64,000 nt of DNA from Clostridium kluyveri. GTDB lineage: Bacteria > Bacillota > Clostridia > Clostridiales > Clostridiaceae. The position numbers were made by a program, and so were the translations under genes. The stretch lies in contig NZ_CP018335.1 of assembly GCF_001902295.1 (NCBI RefSeq), positions 3,348,001 through 3,412,000 of the forward strand, written 5' to 3'. This document shows positions 19,464 through 27,462 of the stretch, piece by piece. Numbering within the stretch: position 1 is the first letter of the stretch; the number at the start of each line of letters is the position of its first letter. Below the pieces are notes generated by a model. The model was not told the origin of the DNA, did not search any database, and saw only the letters and a list, made by a program, of their open reading frames with translations.

Positions 19464-19679
19464 ATGGATGAAAAAAAATTGGAGTTTACTATATTCTGTA
19501 TTGAAAGTTTAGCAGAAAAATTAGGAATAAGTTCAAAAGAAGTATATAAAATGATTAAGAATACAAATACTTTAGATAACTACATTATTCCATGTTATGA
19601 ACCATTACACTCTCAAAGCAAAAAATATATAGTAGAGGATTTAATAGAGGTGTTAAGAGAAAGGGGAGCATTGAATTGA
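19464..19679 (+). CDS. DUF3791 protein, probable antitoxin-side partner
   Basis: This 71-residue protein has the DUF3791 pattern: FTIFCIESLAEKLGISSKEVY, a short linker, then a C-terminal YIVEDLIEVLRERGAL helix. DUF3791 genes regularly sit beside DUF3990 genes. GAAGGTG precedes ATG 19464. Its stop overlaps the TTG start of the next gene by four bases, so the two are translationally coupled. A neutralising or chaperone role is inferred from context. Confidence 0.75.
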   Translation: MDEKKLEFTIFCIESLAEKLGISSKEVYKMIKNTNTLDNYIIPCYEPLHSQSKKYIVEDLIEVLRERGALN

Positions 19680-20155
19680 TAGTATATCATGGTTCTTATT
19701 GCATCATAGATACTCCCCATGTATCTTTCTCCAGAGATGCATTAGACTTCGGAAAGGGTTTTTATGTAACGAAATTTAAATCTCAGGCAATTAATTGGAC
19801 AAATAAATTCAAAAAAAGAGGAAAGAGTGGATATCTGAATATATATAATTTAGAAATGGATAAAATTAACGAATCTTGTAAAATCAAAAAGTTTTTAAGC
19901 TATGACATAGAATGGCTGGACTTTATACTTGAGTGTAGAGCAGGAAATAATATTTATTTAGAATATGACATAATTATAGGTGGTATAGCTGATGACAGAG
20001 TTTACAATACAATAGAATTATATCAAGCCAATTTAATTGGAAAAGGTGAAACCTTAAAAAGATTAAAGTACTATAAACCTAATCAACAAATATGTATTGT
20101 TAACCAAGAAATTATTAGTAAATATCTAAAATATGAAAAAAGTAAGGAAGTATAA
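19676..20155 (+). CDS. DUF3990 ADP-ribosyltransferase-like protein
   Basis: The 159-residue protein starts at TTG 19676 (AGGGGAG upstream, TTGA overlap with the preceding stop). It begins VYHGSYCIIDTPHV, followed by DFGKGFYVTKFKSQAINW, the HG...GKGFYVT pattern of DUF3990, a family placed in the ADP-ribosyltransferase fold clan. It is flanked on both sides by DUF3791 genes. A toxin that modifies a host or phage target is a reasonable inference; target and activity are unknown. Confidence 0.78.
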   Translation: MIVYHGSYCIIDTPHVSFSRDALDFGKGFYVTKFKSQAINWTNKFKKRGKSGYLNIYNLEMDKINESCKIKKFLSYDIEWLDFILECRAGNNIYLEYDIIIGGIADDRVYNTIELYQANLIGKGETLKRLKYYKPNQQICIVNQEIISKYLKYEKSKEV

Positions 20156-20158
20156 AAT

Positions 20159-20410
20159 ATGGAAGCTAATAAAATATTACTGCAATCTTTATATAAAAAT
20201 ATAATTTTAGAATTCTCAAAAAAAACTGGCAAAGGATTAGATGAAAGTATGGACTATTTCTATAAATCCGAAACTTATGAATTAATAAGCCAAGGTATAG
20301 GAGATTTGCACTGCAAAGGAGTTAAATACCTTACTGATGAACTAATGCTGGAATATGGAATAATTGAACATAAAAGTTATCCAACAGACTTTGTCCATTA
20401 TAAAAATTGA
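20159..20410 (+). CDS. Second DUF3791-like small protein
   Basis: 83 residues, starting 3 nt after the DUF3990 stop with AAGGAAG upstream. The segment LISQGIGDLHCKGVKYLTDE with a Y-x-S-x-E helix before it resembles the other common DUF3791 subtype that follows DUF3990 genes. It closes a three-gene operon at the right end of the element, close to attR. Confidence 0.65.
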   Translation: MEANKILLQSLYKNIILEFSKKTGKGLDESMDYFYKSETYELISQGIGDLHCKGVKYLTDELMLEYGIIEHKSYPTDFVHYKN

Positions 20411-20564
20411 TATAAATTTGGTCACAAAATGGTCACAAAAAGCACTACATCATGGTAGATATAATTATACATTATTATAAATTAATTTTAATAAGTTCTG
20501 TATTTTCAATACTTTATACTATATAATTATTTATTGTTATATAAGGTTAAAAATATATGTACGT

Positions 20565-20610
20565 TCTCCAAAACCGTTGGTTGTGGGTTCGATTCCTACT
20601 ACCCCTGCCA
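20565..20610. repeat. attR of the tRNA-Trp element
   Basis: This 46-bp copy of the tRNA-Trp 3' half starts in the anticodon loop and ends in CCA. It has A where attL has G, which would restore a Watson-Crick pair in the tRNA acceptor stem; it is therefore probably the original chromosomal end. Confidence 0.92.
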
Positions 20611-20614
20611 TGGC

Positions 20615-20648
20615 AAAAGCCTGTAATATCAACGTATTACAGGCTTTT
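20615..20648 (+). terminator. Original tRNA-Trp terminator, displaced by insertion
   Basis: AAAAGCCTGTAATA and its perfect complement form a 14-bp stem with loop TCAACG followed by TTTTGTC. It sits 4 bp after the attR copy of the tRNA end, so it presumably terminated the tRNA operon before the element entered. Confidence 0.85.
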
Positions 20649-20718
20649 GTCACGTTCATTTATTTAGTCGATTTTTTCAATTTGGTTGTCTTTTGGTTGT
20701 CTAATTTTTAGGTGTATA

Positions 20719-20940
20719 TTAAGATTCCGTTATATTCATATCTAAAATAGAGCGTTTTAACTCTTTAATTATTGATTTAAGTTTTATATTCTCCTCCGTT
20801 AAAATTTCGTTCTCATCTTTTAATTTTTCTGCACATAATACTTTTTCATTTATCACCCATAGTTCCCCCTTTGCAGAATTCCAGAACATCCATTCTAATA
20901 AACTATTATAATAATGCCATAAAATTGCTAATATATCCAC
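20719..20940 (-). CDS. Small coiled-coil hypothetical protein
   Basis: 73 residues: a hydrophobic Trp-rich N-terminus (WHYYNSLLEWMFWNSAKGELW) followed by a coiled coil (LKDENEILTEENIKLKSIIKELKRS). No clear ribosome site precedes the ATG. The strong heptad pattern argues for a real or recently real gene, but no family is recognised. Confidence 0.4.
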   Translation of the reverse strand: MDILAILWHYYNSLLEWMFWNSAKGELWVINEKVLCAEKLKDENEILTEENIKLKSIIKELKRSILDMNITES

Positions 20941-21276
20941 ATCATTCTAGTGCATTCTTTTTTCTTAAAGTTTTATCTAGCATCCACAATCCCCCTTATC
21001 CTTAATATTTAAACGGTGCACCTTTTATTGCTTTATATAATAGCACAAATAATATTCATAGAAGTTAATTTACTTTGTTTTTTATTTTTATCTTTATTAT
21101 TCCTTATTTTCCTTCCGTTCTCTTTACAACATTTTGGTATTTACCTAATTAAAAATAGCATTTTGTGAAGTGTTATTTATGAATGAAGAAACTGCTATAT
21201 AAATGACTGTATTATTTTCGAAAGCATTGACAATGTGTATAATAGTGAATAAATGTAGGATGGGAGAGAATGAGTA
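20941..21276. other. Intergenic region, nothing recognised except HAD promoter zone
   Basis: About 335 bp with no coding potential. TTGACAATGTGTATAATAG near 21225-21245 carries promoter-like TTGACA and TATAAT-like elements, though spacing is short. GGGAGAG ribosome site follows for the gene at 21277. Confidence 0.4.
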
Positions 21277-21924
21277 ATGAAATATGAATACATATTATTT
21301 GACCTTGATGGTACACTGACGGACTCTGCAATAGGCATAACAAATTCAGTTATATATGCTCTTAAAAAATACGATATAAAGGTAGATAACAGAAATGAAT
21401 TGAATAAATTTGTTGGACCTCCTTTGAGTGATTCTTTTGAAAGTTATTATGGATTTTCACAAGAAGAAGCTAAAACTGCTGTAGAATACTATCGTGAGTA
21501 TTATAGAGAAAAGGGCATGTTTGAAAATTCGGTTTATGATGGAATTGAATATTTACTTAAAACATTGAAATACAATAACAAGACACTCGTTGTTGCAACA
21601 TCTAAACCTCAAGTATTTGCACAACAAATATTAGAGAAGTTTAATATTGCGAGATATTTCGCGTATATTGCTGGAAGTAATCTTGATGGTACAAGGGTTA
21701 AAAAAGATGAGGTTATTCAATATGCGTTAGAAAGCTGTAATATTACCAATTTACCAAAAGTAATAATGATAGGGGACAGAGAACATGACATTAATGGTGC
21801 AAAAAAGGTAGGAATAGATTCAATTGGTGTTCTGTACGGATATGGTGATAGAGATGAACTCGAGAAAGCAGGTGCAGATTTCATTGTCAATACTATATCA
21901 GACATTGAGAAAATGTTAATCTAG
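21277..21924 (+). CDS. HAD hydrolase, phosphoglycolate phosphatase-like
   Basis: This 215-residue cytoplasmic phosphatase has HAD motif I FDLDGTLTD (nucleophile Asp), a helical cap, motif II Thr/Ser in VVATSKPQ, the motif III Lys in VKKDE, and motif IV GDREHDINGAKKVG. The cap type and length match the Gph/PGP-like subgroup that hydrolyses phosphoglycolate or related small phosphates, but specificity cannot be read. GGGAGAG lies before ATG. It stands alone just right of the element. Confidence 0.9.
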   Translation: MKYEYILFDLDGTLTDSAIGITNSVIYALKKYDIKVDNRNELNKFVGPPLSDSFESYYGFSQEEAKTAVEYYREYYREKGMFENSVYDGIEYLLKTLKYNNKTLVVATSKPQVFAQQILEKFNIARYFAYIAGSNLDGTRVKKDEVIQYALESCNITNLPKVIMIGDREHDINGAKKVGIDSIGVLYGYGDRDELEKAGADFIVNTISDIEKMLI

Positions 21925-21974
21925 TAGTGGACAAGGTTTACTATAAAGTTAGTTCGCAATCTTCTCTTTATACT

Positions 21975-22150
21975 CATCTAACAGTCATATACTATCCTCC
22001 AATTTAAGATATAATACAGGGTAAATTTTAGCATAAGAATTGTAGAAATTATAAGTATTACGTGGAATTAGTCGGGTTTACACGTTGTGAGTATATTTAG
22101 GTAACTATGAGCAAAAAAATAAAGCCTGCATCTTGGAGGTACAGGCTTAT
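21975..22150 (+). repeat. Intergenic repeat B, copy 1, ending in a terminator
   Basis: From ATCCTCCAATTTA to AAAGCCTGCATC this aligns with 37866-38012 (shared blocks include AAATTNTAGCANA-GAA, TTGTAGAA, CTTATGAGTAAAAA-like and GAAGCCT). It ends here in AAGCCTG/CAGGCTT (22122-22148), a terminator-like hairpin. In copy 2 the first block is the ribosome site and promoter zone of a gene, so this copy may be the remnant upstream region of a lost paralogue. Confidence 0.55.
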
Positions 22151-22272
22151 TATCATACTTTATTATAAATTATCATATGTATGATGTATAACTTTTTCTT
22201 TGGTTATCGTATAATACAATAACTTATTTAAGGATAGATTCCTAAAATATTTCTAGAGATTCTATAAAACTA

Positions 22273-22644
22273 TTACATTCTTACCATTTTTGTACATTCA
22301 TCTACACACATTCTACAAGTTTCTGCACAAGTTTGACAGTGCTGCTCCTTGAACATATCACATTCAGAAGCACACCTGTCACAAATAGTAGCACAAAGAT
22401 TACATATATCCTTTTCATTTCCACTTTCTCTGGACATATAACATGCTGCTGTTGAACAAATTTCAGCACAGTCTTGAAGAGTTTTTATACAACTTATCCT
22501 TGCTTTTACATCAGCTTCTTGCAAACAGAGATTAAAACACTCCTGGCATATTTGAGCACATTTTGCACATGCATCTATGCAAGATTGATTTGGATGTCCC
22601 CCTGGCATAAGTGATACTGCTGGCATATTCATTGTTGATGGCAT
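22273..22644 (-). CDS. Four-helix copper-storage-type protein (Csp/DUF326)
   Basis: The 123-residue protein carries 20 cysteines spaced along helices (CIDACAKCAQICQECFNLC, later CNLCATICDRCASEC). This is the Csp/DUF326 four-helix-bundle pattern, in which cysteines lining the bundle bind many Cu(I) ions. No Tat or Sec signal is visible, so it is a cytosolic Csp3-like form. Length is normal. AGGAGGGG precedes the ATG. A Met-rich N-terminus (MPSTMNMPAVSLMPGGH) may help metal entry. No copper regulator is adjacent. Confidence 0.9.
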   Translation of the reverse strand: MPSTMNMPAVSLMPGGHPNQSCIDACAKCAQICQECFNLCLQEADVKARISCIKTLQDCAEICSTAACYMSRESGNEKDICNLCATICDRCASECDMFKEQHCQTCAETCRMCVDECTKMVRM

Positions 22645-22740
22645 AATTTCCCCTCCTATAATTAATATTGTTTTTACAGAGTTTATTATCTCCTTTATGC
22701 TCTGAATTATTATGATAATTTACAACAACACCTATATCCC

Positions 22741-22907
22741 TATAAAAAAATACTCTAGGTAACTGGATGAATACATGGAAGATAAAATATAAAACATGAT
22801 AAATTGGGTATAATACTAATGCATAATTAAAGTTCTTCTAATACCTTACTGGCTATGTTTTTAATACGCCTTATAATAAAAGCTCTGGGGTTGGTTCAGA
22901 GCTTTTA
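22741..22907 (+). ncRNA. Repeat A copy 1: candidate small RNA
   Basis: A block shared with 44467-44622 and more weakly with 23881-24012. Each copy has AAAATATAAAACATGATAAA-like leader, a TTGGGTATAAT promoter-like element, 60-70 nt of diverged sequence and a Rho-independent terminator (here AAAAGCTCTG/CAGAGCTTTT, 22877-22907). The conserved promoter-to-terminator layout suggests a short transcript. Confidence 0.5.
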
Positions 22908-22968
22908 TTATATTTAATCAAAATATATTTATAAATACGCATTGATATAGTGATTTACTAATAATAAT

Positions 22969-23226
22969 TTATAAATTAGCTTGTTCAACAAATCGTACTC
23001 CCATATTAAATGCATTTTGGCAGTCTTGAGGAAATTGTTATTCTTTAATTTTTCTTTTCTTCTCTTCATCAAATAAAGGTGCACCATATTTTGAATAATC
23101 ATCAAATTGGTATGTGTCATTGACAACTAAGGACTCAAAGGAGCCAAAGGTTTTTTCTATACATAATTGTAGAGATTTAAGTTCATCTTCATATTCAGCT
23201 TTAAATTGCTCACTGGTTACATTCAT
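22969..23226 (-). pseudogene. C-terminal remnant of a flavodoxin-family oxidoreductase
   Basis: The frame encodes KAEYEDELKSLQLCIEKTFG through DEEKKRKIKE, then an in-frame TAA, then QFPQDCQNAFNMGVRFVEQA. That ending is the usual C-terminus of NAD(P)H/FMN flavodoxin-like reductases, which are often divergent from HxlR regulators. The N-terminal flavin-binding half is absent; the frame runs straight into the HxlR gene. So this is a 5'-deleted, nonsense-mutated relic. Confidence 0.65.
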
Positions 23227-23229
23227 TGT

Positions 23230-23556
23230 ATGAATAGTTTTGAAGATAAATATGGCTCTTGTGGAATGCGTTATACAATGTCTATAGTTGAGGGAGAATG
23301 GAAGTGGATTATATTATGGAAAATATATGAAGCTAAAGTAATAAGATATAATAAATTAAAGAATAGTTTAGAACCCATTGCTCATAAGACATTAAGTGCA
23401 CAACTGAAAGGACTTGAAATCAGCAATCTAATCCATAGAGAACAATATAATGAAGTTCCACCTAAAGTTGAATATTCCTTAACAGAAGAAGGAATGACAT
23501 TAATACCAATTCTTGAACTTATGAACAAATGGGGCAATGAACATATTAAAAAATAG
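23230..23556 (+). CDS. HxlR-family transcriptional regulator
   Basis: The 108-residue winged-helix protein has the HxlR core: SIVEGEWKWIILWKIYE, RYNKLKNSLEPIAHKTLSAQ, and the wing VPPKVEYSLTEEGMTL. HxlR dimers usually repress a divergent redox-enzyme gene. Start chosen at ATG 23230; no ribosome site is evident, and an in-frame TTG at 23206 is the alternative. The expected divergent partner is the flavodoxin relic, whose truncation also removes the normal shared promoter, so expression is doubtful. Confidence 0.85.
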   Translation: MNSFEDKYGSCGMRYTMSIVEGEWKWIILWKIYEAKVIRYNKLKNSLEPIAHKTLSAQLKGLEISNLIHREQYNEVPPKVEYSLTEEGMTLIPILELMNKWGNEHIKK

Positions 23557-23696
23557 ATTTATTTTGAAAACTAAATATTATTCTAGTTACATCGCATATA
23601 TTAAAGCTAATATAAAAAAGAGGATAAAAAGAAACTAACTGATTTCATATAGCTAAACAGATTAGCTACGATTTTATGTGAAATATGACATCACAT

Positions 23697-23720
23697 GAGA
23701 GCTTTGGCTCTCTTTTTTAT
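23697..23720 (+). terminator. Rho-independent terminator
   Basis: GAGAGC/GCTCTC with a 4-nt loop followed by TTTTTT, 140 bp downstream of the HxlR stop and on its strand. Confidence 0.7.
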
Positions 23721-23880
23721 TGGAAAACTTTGTAAAAAATTTTAATACACTACGTGTTATGGTTCAACCCATTAAGTACGGAACTTATAAAATTTAAATA
23801 CAATTCTTGTTGAGGTTCAACTATGTAGAAAATGTACTAAGATATTATGCTTTTCCGTTACAGTTCACATTATAATCATA

Positions 23881-24012
23881 ATATCACAGAAGTTGTAGGA
23901 AATAAATATAAAATGTTTAAAGTTGGGTATAATGGTTAATACCATAGAAATATCTTAATATCACTTAATTGTCTCACTTTACGAAAGCCCTGGGTTTGGT
24001 CCTGGGACTTTT
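23881..24012 (+). ncRNA. Repeat A copy 2: candidate small RNA
   Basis: Shares GAAATAAATATAAAATG, TTGGGTATAATGGTTAATACC and the terminal GCCCTGGG...TTGGTCCTGGG hairpin with the copies at 22741 and 44467. The body between promoter-like box and hairpin has diverged. Confidence 0.45.
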
Positions 24013-24061
24013 ATTTTAATTATAATAATCTTTTTTAGAAATTCGAGTCGAGATAGTAGTC

Positions 24062-24313
24062 TTATAACCATCCCCAATCAGCTCTAATTTGGCTTGCAAT
24101 CTTGTTGGCTGGATCATTTTCTTTAATATTATAAAACTTAATATTTTTGATATTTGTTTTAATCTGTGCTTCAACTTGAGATGGTGGTTTATTTCCTAAA
24201 AAAATAATTTGTCGTATAGTCCACCCTTCATTAAAAAATTCCTTAATATAATCGTCCCATGACGGATATGTAATGTCATTAGATTTCTTTTCTTTAATCC
24301 TCAGGGGAAACAA
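24062..24313 (-). CDS. Hypothetical protein, possibly a remnant
   Basis: 83 residues from a TTG start; no good ribosome site. It contains a plausible folded segment (SWDDYIKEFFNEGWTIRQII and QVEAQIKTNIKNIKFYNI). It may be the C-terminal part of a longer gene whose start was removed by the adjacent IS110-family element. No family recognised. Confidence 0.35.
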   Translation of the reverse strand: MFPLRIKEKKSNDITYPSWDDYIKEFFNEGWTIRQIIFLGNKPPSQVEAQIKTNIKNIKFYNIKENDPANKIASQIRADWGWL

Positions 24314-24420
24314 TAAGCTATTATACCCCCTACCTCAATAAATTTTAATTTATCTTTTATTTACTTCTATTTTCATAGAATTTCATTATTTATAAACAAG
24401 TGGTTAAATTTAAATATGTG

Positions 24421-24713
24421 AGTATATTGAATATATAGGTAATACTGGATGGAGAAGGTTGAACGTGTGCATAAGAGTGTAAGTGATATTCCAATATTTT
24501 GAAGGAAACACACCTATATAGCTCTAATGCTTACCCTACCATGTCTCACGGAGTACATATCTATGTCTCTACATTCCTTCGTTCTGCATTTTAGAGCAGG
24601 TGCTAGCATTAATCCTCGTATACTGGGTCAATTAAGCCCTTATGGGGGTTTGAACGCGCTTTACCTTACTCTTAAAGAACTATAAATTTCAATATACCTA
24701 TGCATATATTAAA
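24421..24713 (-). ncRNA. Candidate bridge RNA region of IS1111-type element
   Basis: About 290 bp of non-coding, relatively GC-rich DNA follows the transposase stop on its strand. It is bounded by TATTGAATATATAGGTA near 24427 and CAATATACCTATGCAT near 24690, an imperfect inverted pair. IS110-family elements encode a guide (bridge) RNA in a non-coding end; in the IS1111 subgroup it lies downstream of the transposase, matching this layout. Function here is inferred from position and family. Confidence 0.5.
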
Positions 24714-25967
24714 TTAAGCTGCTTGTTGATAACTTGTCAACCCATGAACTTTGTCATGTGTATATGTTGTTTTTTTCTTGCATAAAGTGTACATAACTTT
24801 TATAAGTCTTACACTTAGTGCAACTATTGCTTGTTTTCCGGTTAATTGATTTTCCTGTCTTTTCGTTAAATGGGTATATATTTCTTTAAATGCAGCATTC
24901 TTAGCTACCATAACAGTTGCTGCCTGATATAGAATATTTCTTAAATTTGAACGACCTCTTTTACTAATTTTAGTTTTACCTTTTTTCATGCCAGAGCTGG
25001 TTTCTTTCAAGTTAAGTCCTGCCACTTTCTGTATTTGCTTATAGCTGTCATATTTTGATATGTCTCCAATTTCAGCTAGAAAACCCGCAGCTGTTACTAT
25101 GCCTACACCTTTTATGCTAAGTAAATATTCTGAATAACCTGTCTGCAAAAGATATTCTTCCATGAGCTTTTCCACATCATCTAGTTCCTTTTGTAAAGCT
25201 TCTAATTGCCTTAAAATAAGCCTTAATCTATATCTGGCCCCTTCAAGCCCTACAGGCACTCCTATTGAAGTTTTAGCTGCATTAAAAACCAGCTCTGCTT
25301 TCTTAAATCCAACACGATTATGTGTAGCATCTAGAAGCTTTTGAGTAAGCTCAGAAACTCCTATATTCACTATATCTTGTGGGAAAGGACATGTTTTCAG
25401 TATACATAAAGCGGACTTTCCTAAGATATCTGAAAACATCTTTTTAAATTCTGGAAAGTATTCATCTAATAGCGCTATTAGTCTTACTTTTTCTGAGATA
25501 AACTGTTTTTTTAGCTCTTGCCTATTGTTGCTGCATAATCGAAGATTTACGTAGAGTTCTTCCTCAAACATGCAGTTTAGGTATTGACCTTGATATATAA
25601 GTTTAGAAATAATCTTGGCATCTTTTTTGTCATTCTTAGTTGGACTATTATCTTCAAGCTCCTTAATTTTATTAACATGATATGGATTGACCAAGCATAG
25701 CTCTATCCCTTGACTTTTTAAGTAGTAAGCAAGATTCTTCCAATAGTGACCTGTTGGCTCCATTCCTACTAATACATAATCTAAGTTATATTTCGCCTTT
25801 AATTGTCTGATTGAATCTAATAGACATTCGAAAGATTCTCTGGTATTCTTTATAAGGAACGGCTTTTTTATATATTCACCATTTACTACAAATTGACCAT
25901 AGTGATTTTCCTTTGCTATGTCTATCCCTAATATTAATGTGTTAGGAACTATAATTCGATTATTCAT
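24714..25967 (-). CDS. IS110-family (IS1111-like) transposase
   Basis: Start chosen at ATG 25967 behind AGGAGG; 417 residues. The N-terminal RuvC-like domain has D in LGIDIAKENHYG, E in VGMEPTGHYWKN and D in KNDKKDAKIISKL (DEDD type). The C-terminal Transposase_20 domain has SIKGVGIVTAAGFLAEIG and the serine-bearing ETSSGMKKGKTKISKRG. The enzyme is an RNA-guided DEDD/serine recombinase by family. A long structured non-coding segment lies downstream rather than upstream, which favours the IS1111 subgroup. It appears intact. Confidence 0.93.
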   Translation of the reverse strand: MNNRIIVPNTLILGIDIAKENHYGQFVVNGEYIKKPFLIKNTRESFECLLDSIRQLKAKYNLDYVLVGMEPTGHYWKNLAYYLKSQGIELCLVNPYHVNKIKELEDNSPTKNDKKDAKIISKLIYQGQYLNCMFEEELYVNLRLCSNNRQELKKQFISEKVRLIALLDEYFPEFKKMFSDILGKSALCILKTCPFPQDIVNIGVSELTQKLLDATHNRVGFKKAELVFNAAKTSIGVPVGLEGARYRLRLILRQLEALQKELDDVEKLMEEYLLQTGYSEYLLSIKGVGIVTAAGFLAEIGDISKYDSYKQIQKVAGLNLKETSSGMKKGKTKISKRGRSNLRNILYQAATVMVAKNAAFKEIYTHLTKRQENQLTGKQAIVALSVRLIKVMYTLCKKKTTYTHDKVHGLTSYQQAA

Positions 25968-26047
25968 ATTGTTTTCCTCCTGATATAGATTGTTGTTGTC
26001 TTCTTGCAAGTGACACAATATATTTATATCAGGTTTTTTTATTTCAT

Positions 26048-26341
26048 TCAAAGTCTAAAACTCTTTATTACAGGAATACTCTTTACACTATCATTTTTTA
26101 CATAATTAATAAAATCTTTTGGAAGCGTTCCTGTCATTTTTGCTGAGGATTCTGATTTTTGTTTCAAGCTATATGTCTCCTGAAGTGATGATATTCTGAT
26201 AAATAGTTTTATAAGAGACTTATTTGTAGTTGATATATCATAACACTATTGCTCAATCCACATCCCTTTAAAGCCCTAATAGTTGCCGATTTTCTTGACT
26301 TAGCATTACTTATAATAATATAAGCATTCATCAAATACACC
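26048..26341 (-). pseudogene. Small unknown gene, frameshifted, next to IS110 element
   Basis: ATG 26341, preceded by GAGGTG, begins MNAYIIISNAKSRKSATIRA. That frame stops at 26209, while another frame continues with SLKQKSESSAKMTGTLPKDF to 26050. Together they look like one short broken protein of about 95 residues downstream of the radical-SAM-like gene. No family recognised. The IS1111-type transposon abuts its 3' end. Confidence 0.4.
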
Positions 26342-26444
26342 TCTACACTAAAATTATAATACCATACTTTGATTATTTCTCCACAAACTTCTATATTCCT
26401 GCTTAATTTAACAAAAAATAAAAATAGACTCAGTATATTTTCAA

Positions 26445-27203
26445 CTAAGTCTGTGTCCCTGCTTTTATATACCATTTAATTTTATTTAATTCGCAAAACT
26501 CAATTGTTTGCTTAGATAAATCATTATAATAATTATTTTTATCTCTATATTTAGTAGCTTTAGGGTTATAATTTAATTTTTCAAATATAATTCTATCAAC
26601 AAAGTTAATTGAATTAAGTATTTGTTGAAAATTTTGTTCTATAATATTAGGAGTTGGGTAAGGTTCAATACTTACCCATGTTTTAAACCCTTTATTATGA
26701 AGATATTTTAGATTGTCAATTCTATCACTATATGGAGCTGAACCTGGTTCATACTCTTTTCTAAAATCTTCATTTAACGATACAAGAGTTATTCCGTATT
26801 TATTATTTTTAGACAAATTGGAAAGTTCTCTGGGTAATAGTCCTTTTGTTAACACAATACATTTTATATAATTATAATTTAATTTTTGTATAATTTTAAT
26901 ACTTAGATCAGATATCTCTTTATACCCAAACATAAATGGATCAGTACTAAAACACAACTGGACTGATTTAATTTTCGATTTATATTTTGGAATTTCTTTT
27001 TCTAATAAACCAAGTACATTCTCAACAATTTTGGGCTTACACCATTCTTCATAGCTTTTTACACGTCCAAAACGTTTTGCTATCATCATGGCATAGCAAG
27101 GATATTTACATCCATGAGAACATCCCTGTACATGATTTATAGTATAATCTCCATATTCTACACCTGTTTTATATAATAAACTTTTTCTTAATATGTATTG
27201 CAT
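26445..27203 (-). CDS. Radical-SAM-like protein of the TcmP system
   Basis: Start at ATG 27203 (AAGGTG upstream) gives about 253 residues; an ATG at 27242 is possible. The N-terminus has GCSHGCKYPCY, a CX3CX3C cysteine cluster resembling the iron-sulfur motif of radical SAM enzymes, followed by TIM-barrel-like segments (SVQLCFSTDPF, CIVLTKGLLPREL, TWVSIEPYPTPN, KWYIKAG). Such proteins are neighbours of TcmP (three-Cys-motif partner) genes; a tcmP gene lies 1.6 kb upstream, now separated by an IS110 element. Reaction and substrate are unknown. Confidence 0.72.
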   Translation of the reverse strand: MQYILRKSLLYKTGVEYGDYTINHVQGCSHGCKYPCYAMMIAKRFGRVKSYEEWCKPKIVENVLGLLEKEIPKYKSKIKSVQLCFSTDPFMFGYKEISDLSIKIIQKLNYNYIKCIVLTKGLLPRELSNLSKNNKYGITLVSLNEDFRKEYEPGSAPYSDRIDNLKYLHNKGFKTWVSIEPYPTPNIIEQNFQQILNSINFVDRIIFEKLNYNPKATKYRDKNNYYNDLSKQTIEFCELNKIKWYIKAGTQT

Positions 27204-27280
27204 ATATACACCTTGTATAATGAACATATAGTAAAAATTCATTATACTTTTCCTTTCTTAGAGATTTTTACTATAATTAT

Positions 27281-27460
27281 CATAAGACGCTGTGGATTAG
27301 TTTTATCACCTATAGCTGGACTATTTTAATTGAGGATCTAACCACTGTCTTATGCTTATCTGTTAATTAGTTAGATAACGCATGACGTTTTATATATAGC
27401 AAGGATACATTTGCATGAGATTTGTGGAACATGGCGTATAATACTATAAAGGAGTTGTTC
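27281..27460 (+). ncRNA. Candidate bridge RNA region of the IS110 element
   Basis: The 180 bp upstream of the transposase is non-coding. It opens with a long hairpin: CATAAGAC (27281-27288) pairs with GTCTTATG (27347-27354), extended by TGTGG/CCAC and enclosing a large loop, the shape expected for a guide loop. IS110-subgroup elements carry their bridge RNA upstream of the transposase. Assignment is from layout, not from a sequence match. Confidence 0.5.
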
Positions 27461-27462
27461 TT

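Larger units (their letters stand above)
1268..20610. mobile_element. ~19.3 kb integrative element in tRNA-Trp
   Basis: The last 46 nt of tRNA-Trp recur at 20565-20610 with one mismatch, giving attL and attR. The integrase gene lies just inside attL and reads toward the tRNA, the usual arrangement. Contents are recombination genes (integrase, excisionase-like, YqaJ exonuclease, probable annealing protein), an SF2 helicase, an XRE repressor, DUF932, small membrane proteins, an unknown two-gene module and an ART-toxin-like operon. No head, tail, terminase, relaxase or type IV secretion gene is visible, so a helper-dependent satellite or integrated plasmid-like element is inferred. Integrase truncation suggests it may be immobile. 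Confidence 0.9.

Noticed and set aside
20565..20610. Possible second tRNA-Trp gene
   Set aside because: Only the 3' half (anticodon loop to CCA) is present, with no 5' acceptor or D arm; it is the attR repeat.
1268..20610. Complete prophage
   Set aside because: No terminase, portal, capsid, tail or lysis gene lies inside the att sites; the phage lysis and terminase relics lie outside at 31.3-32.6 kb.
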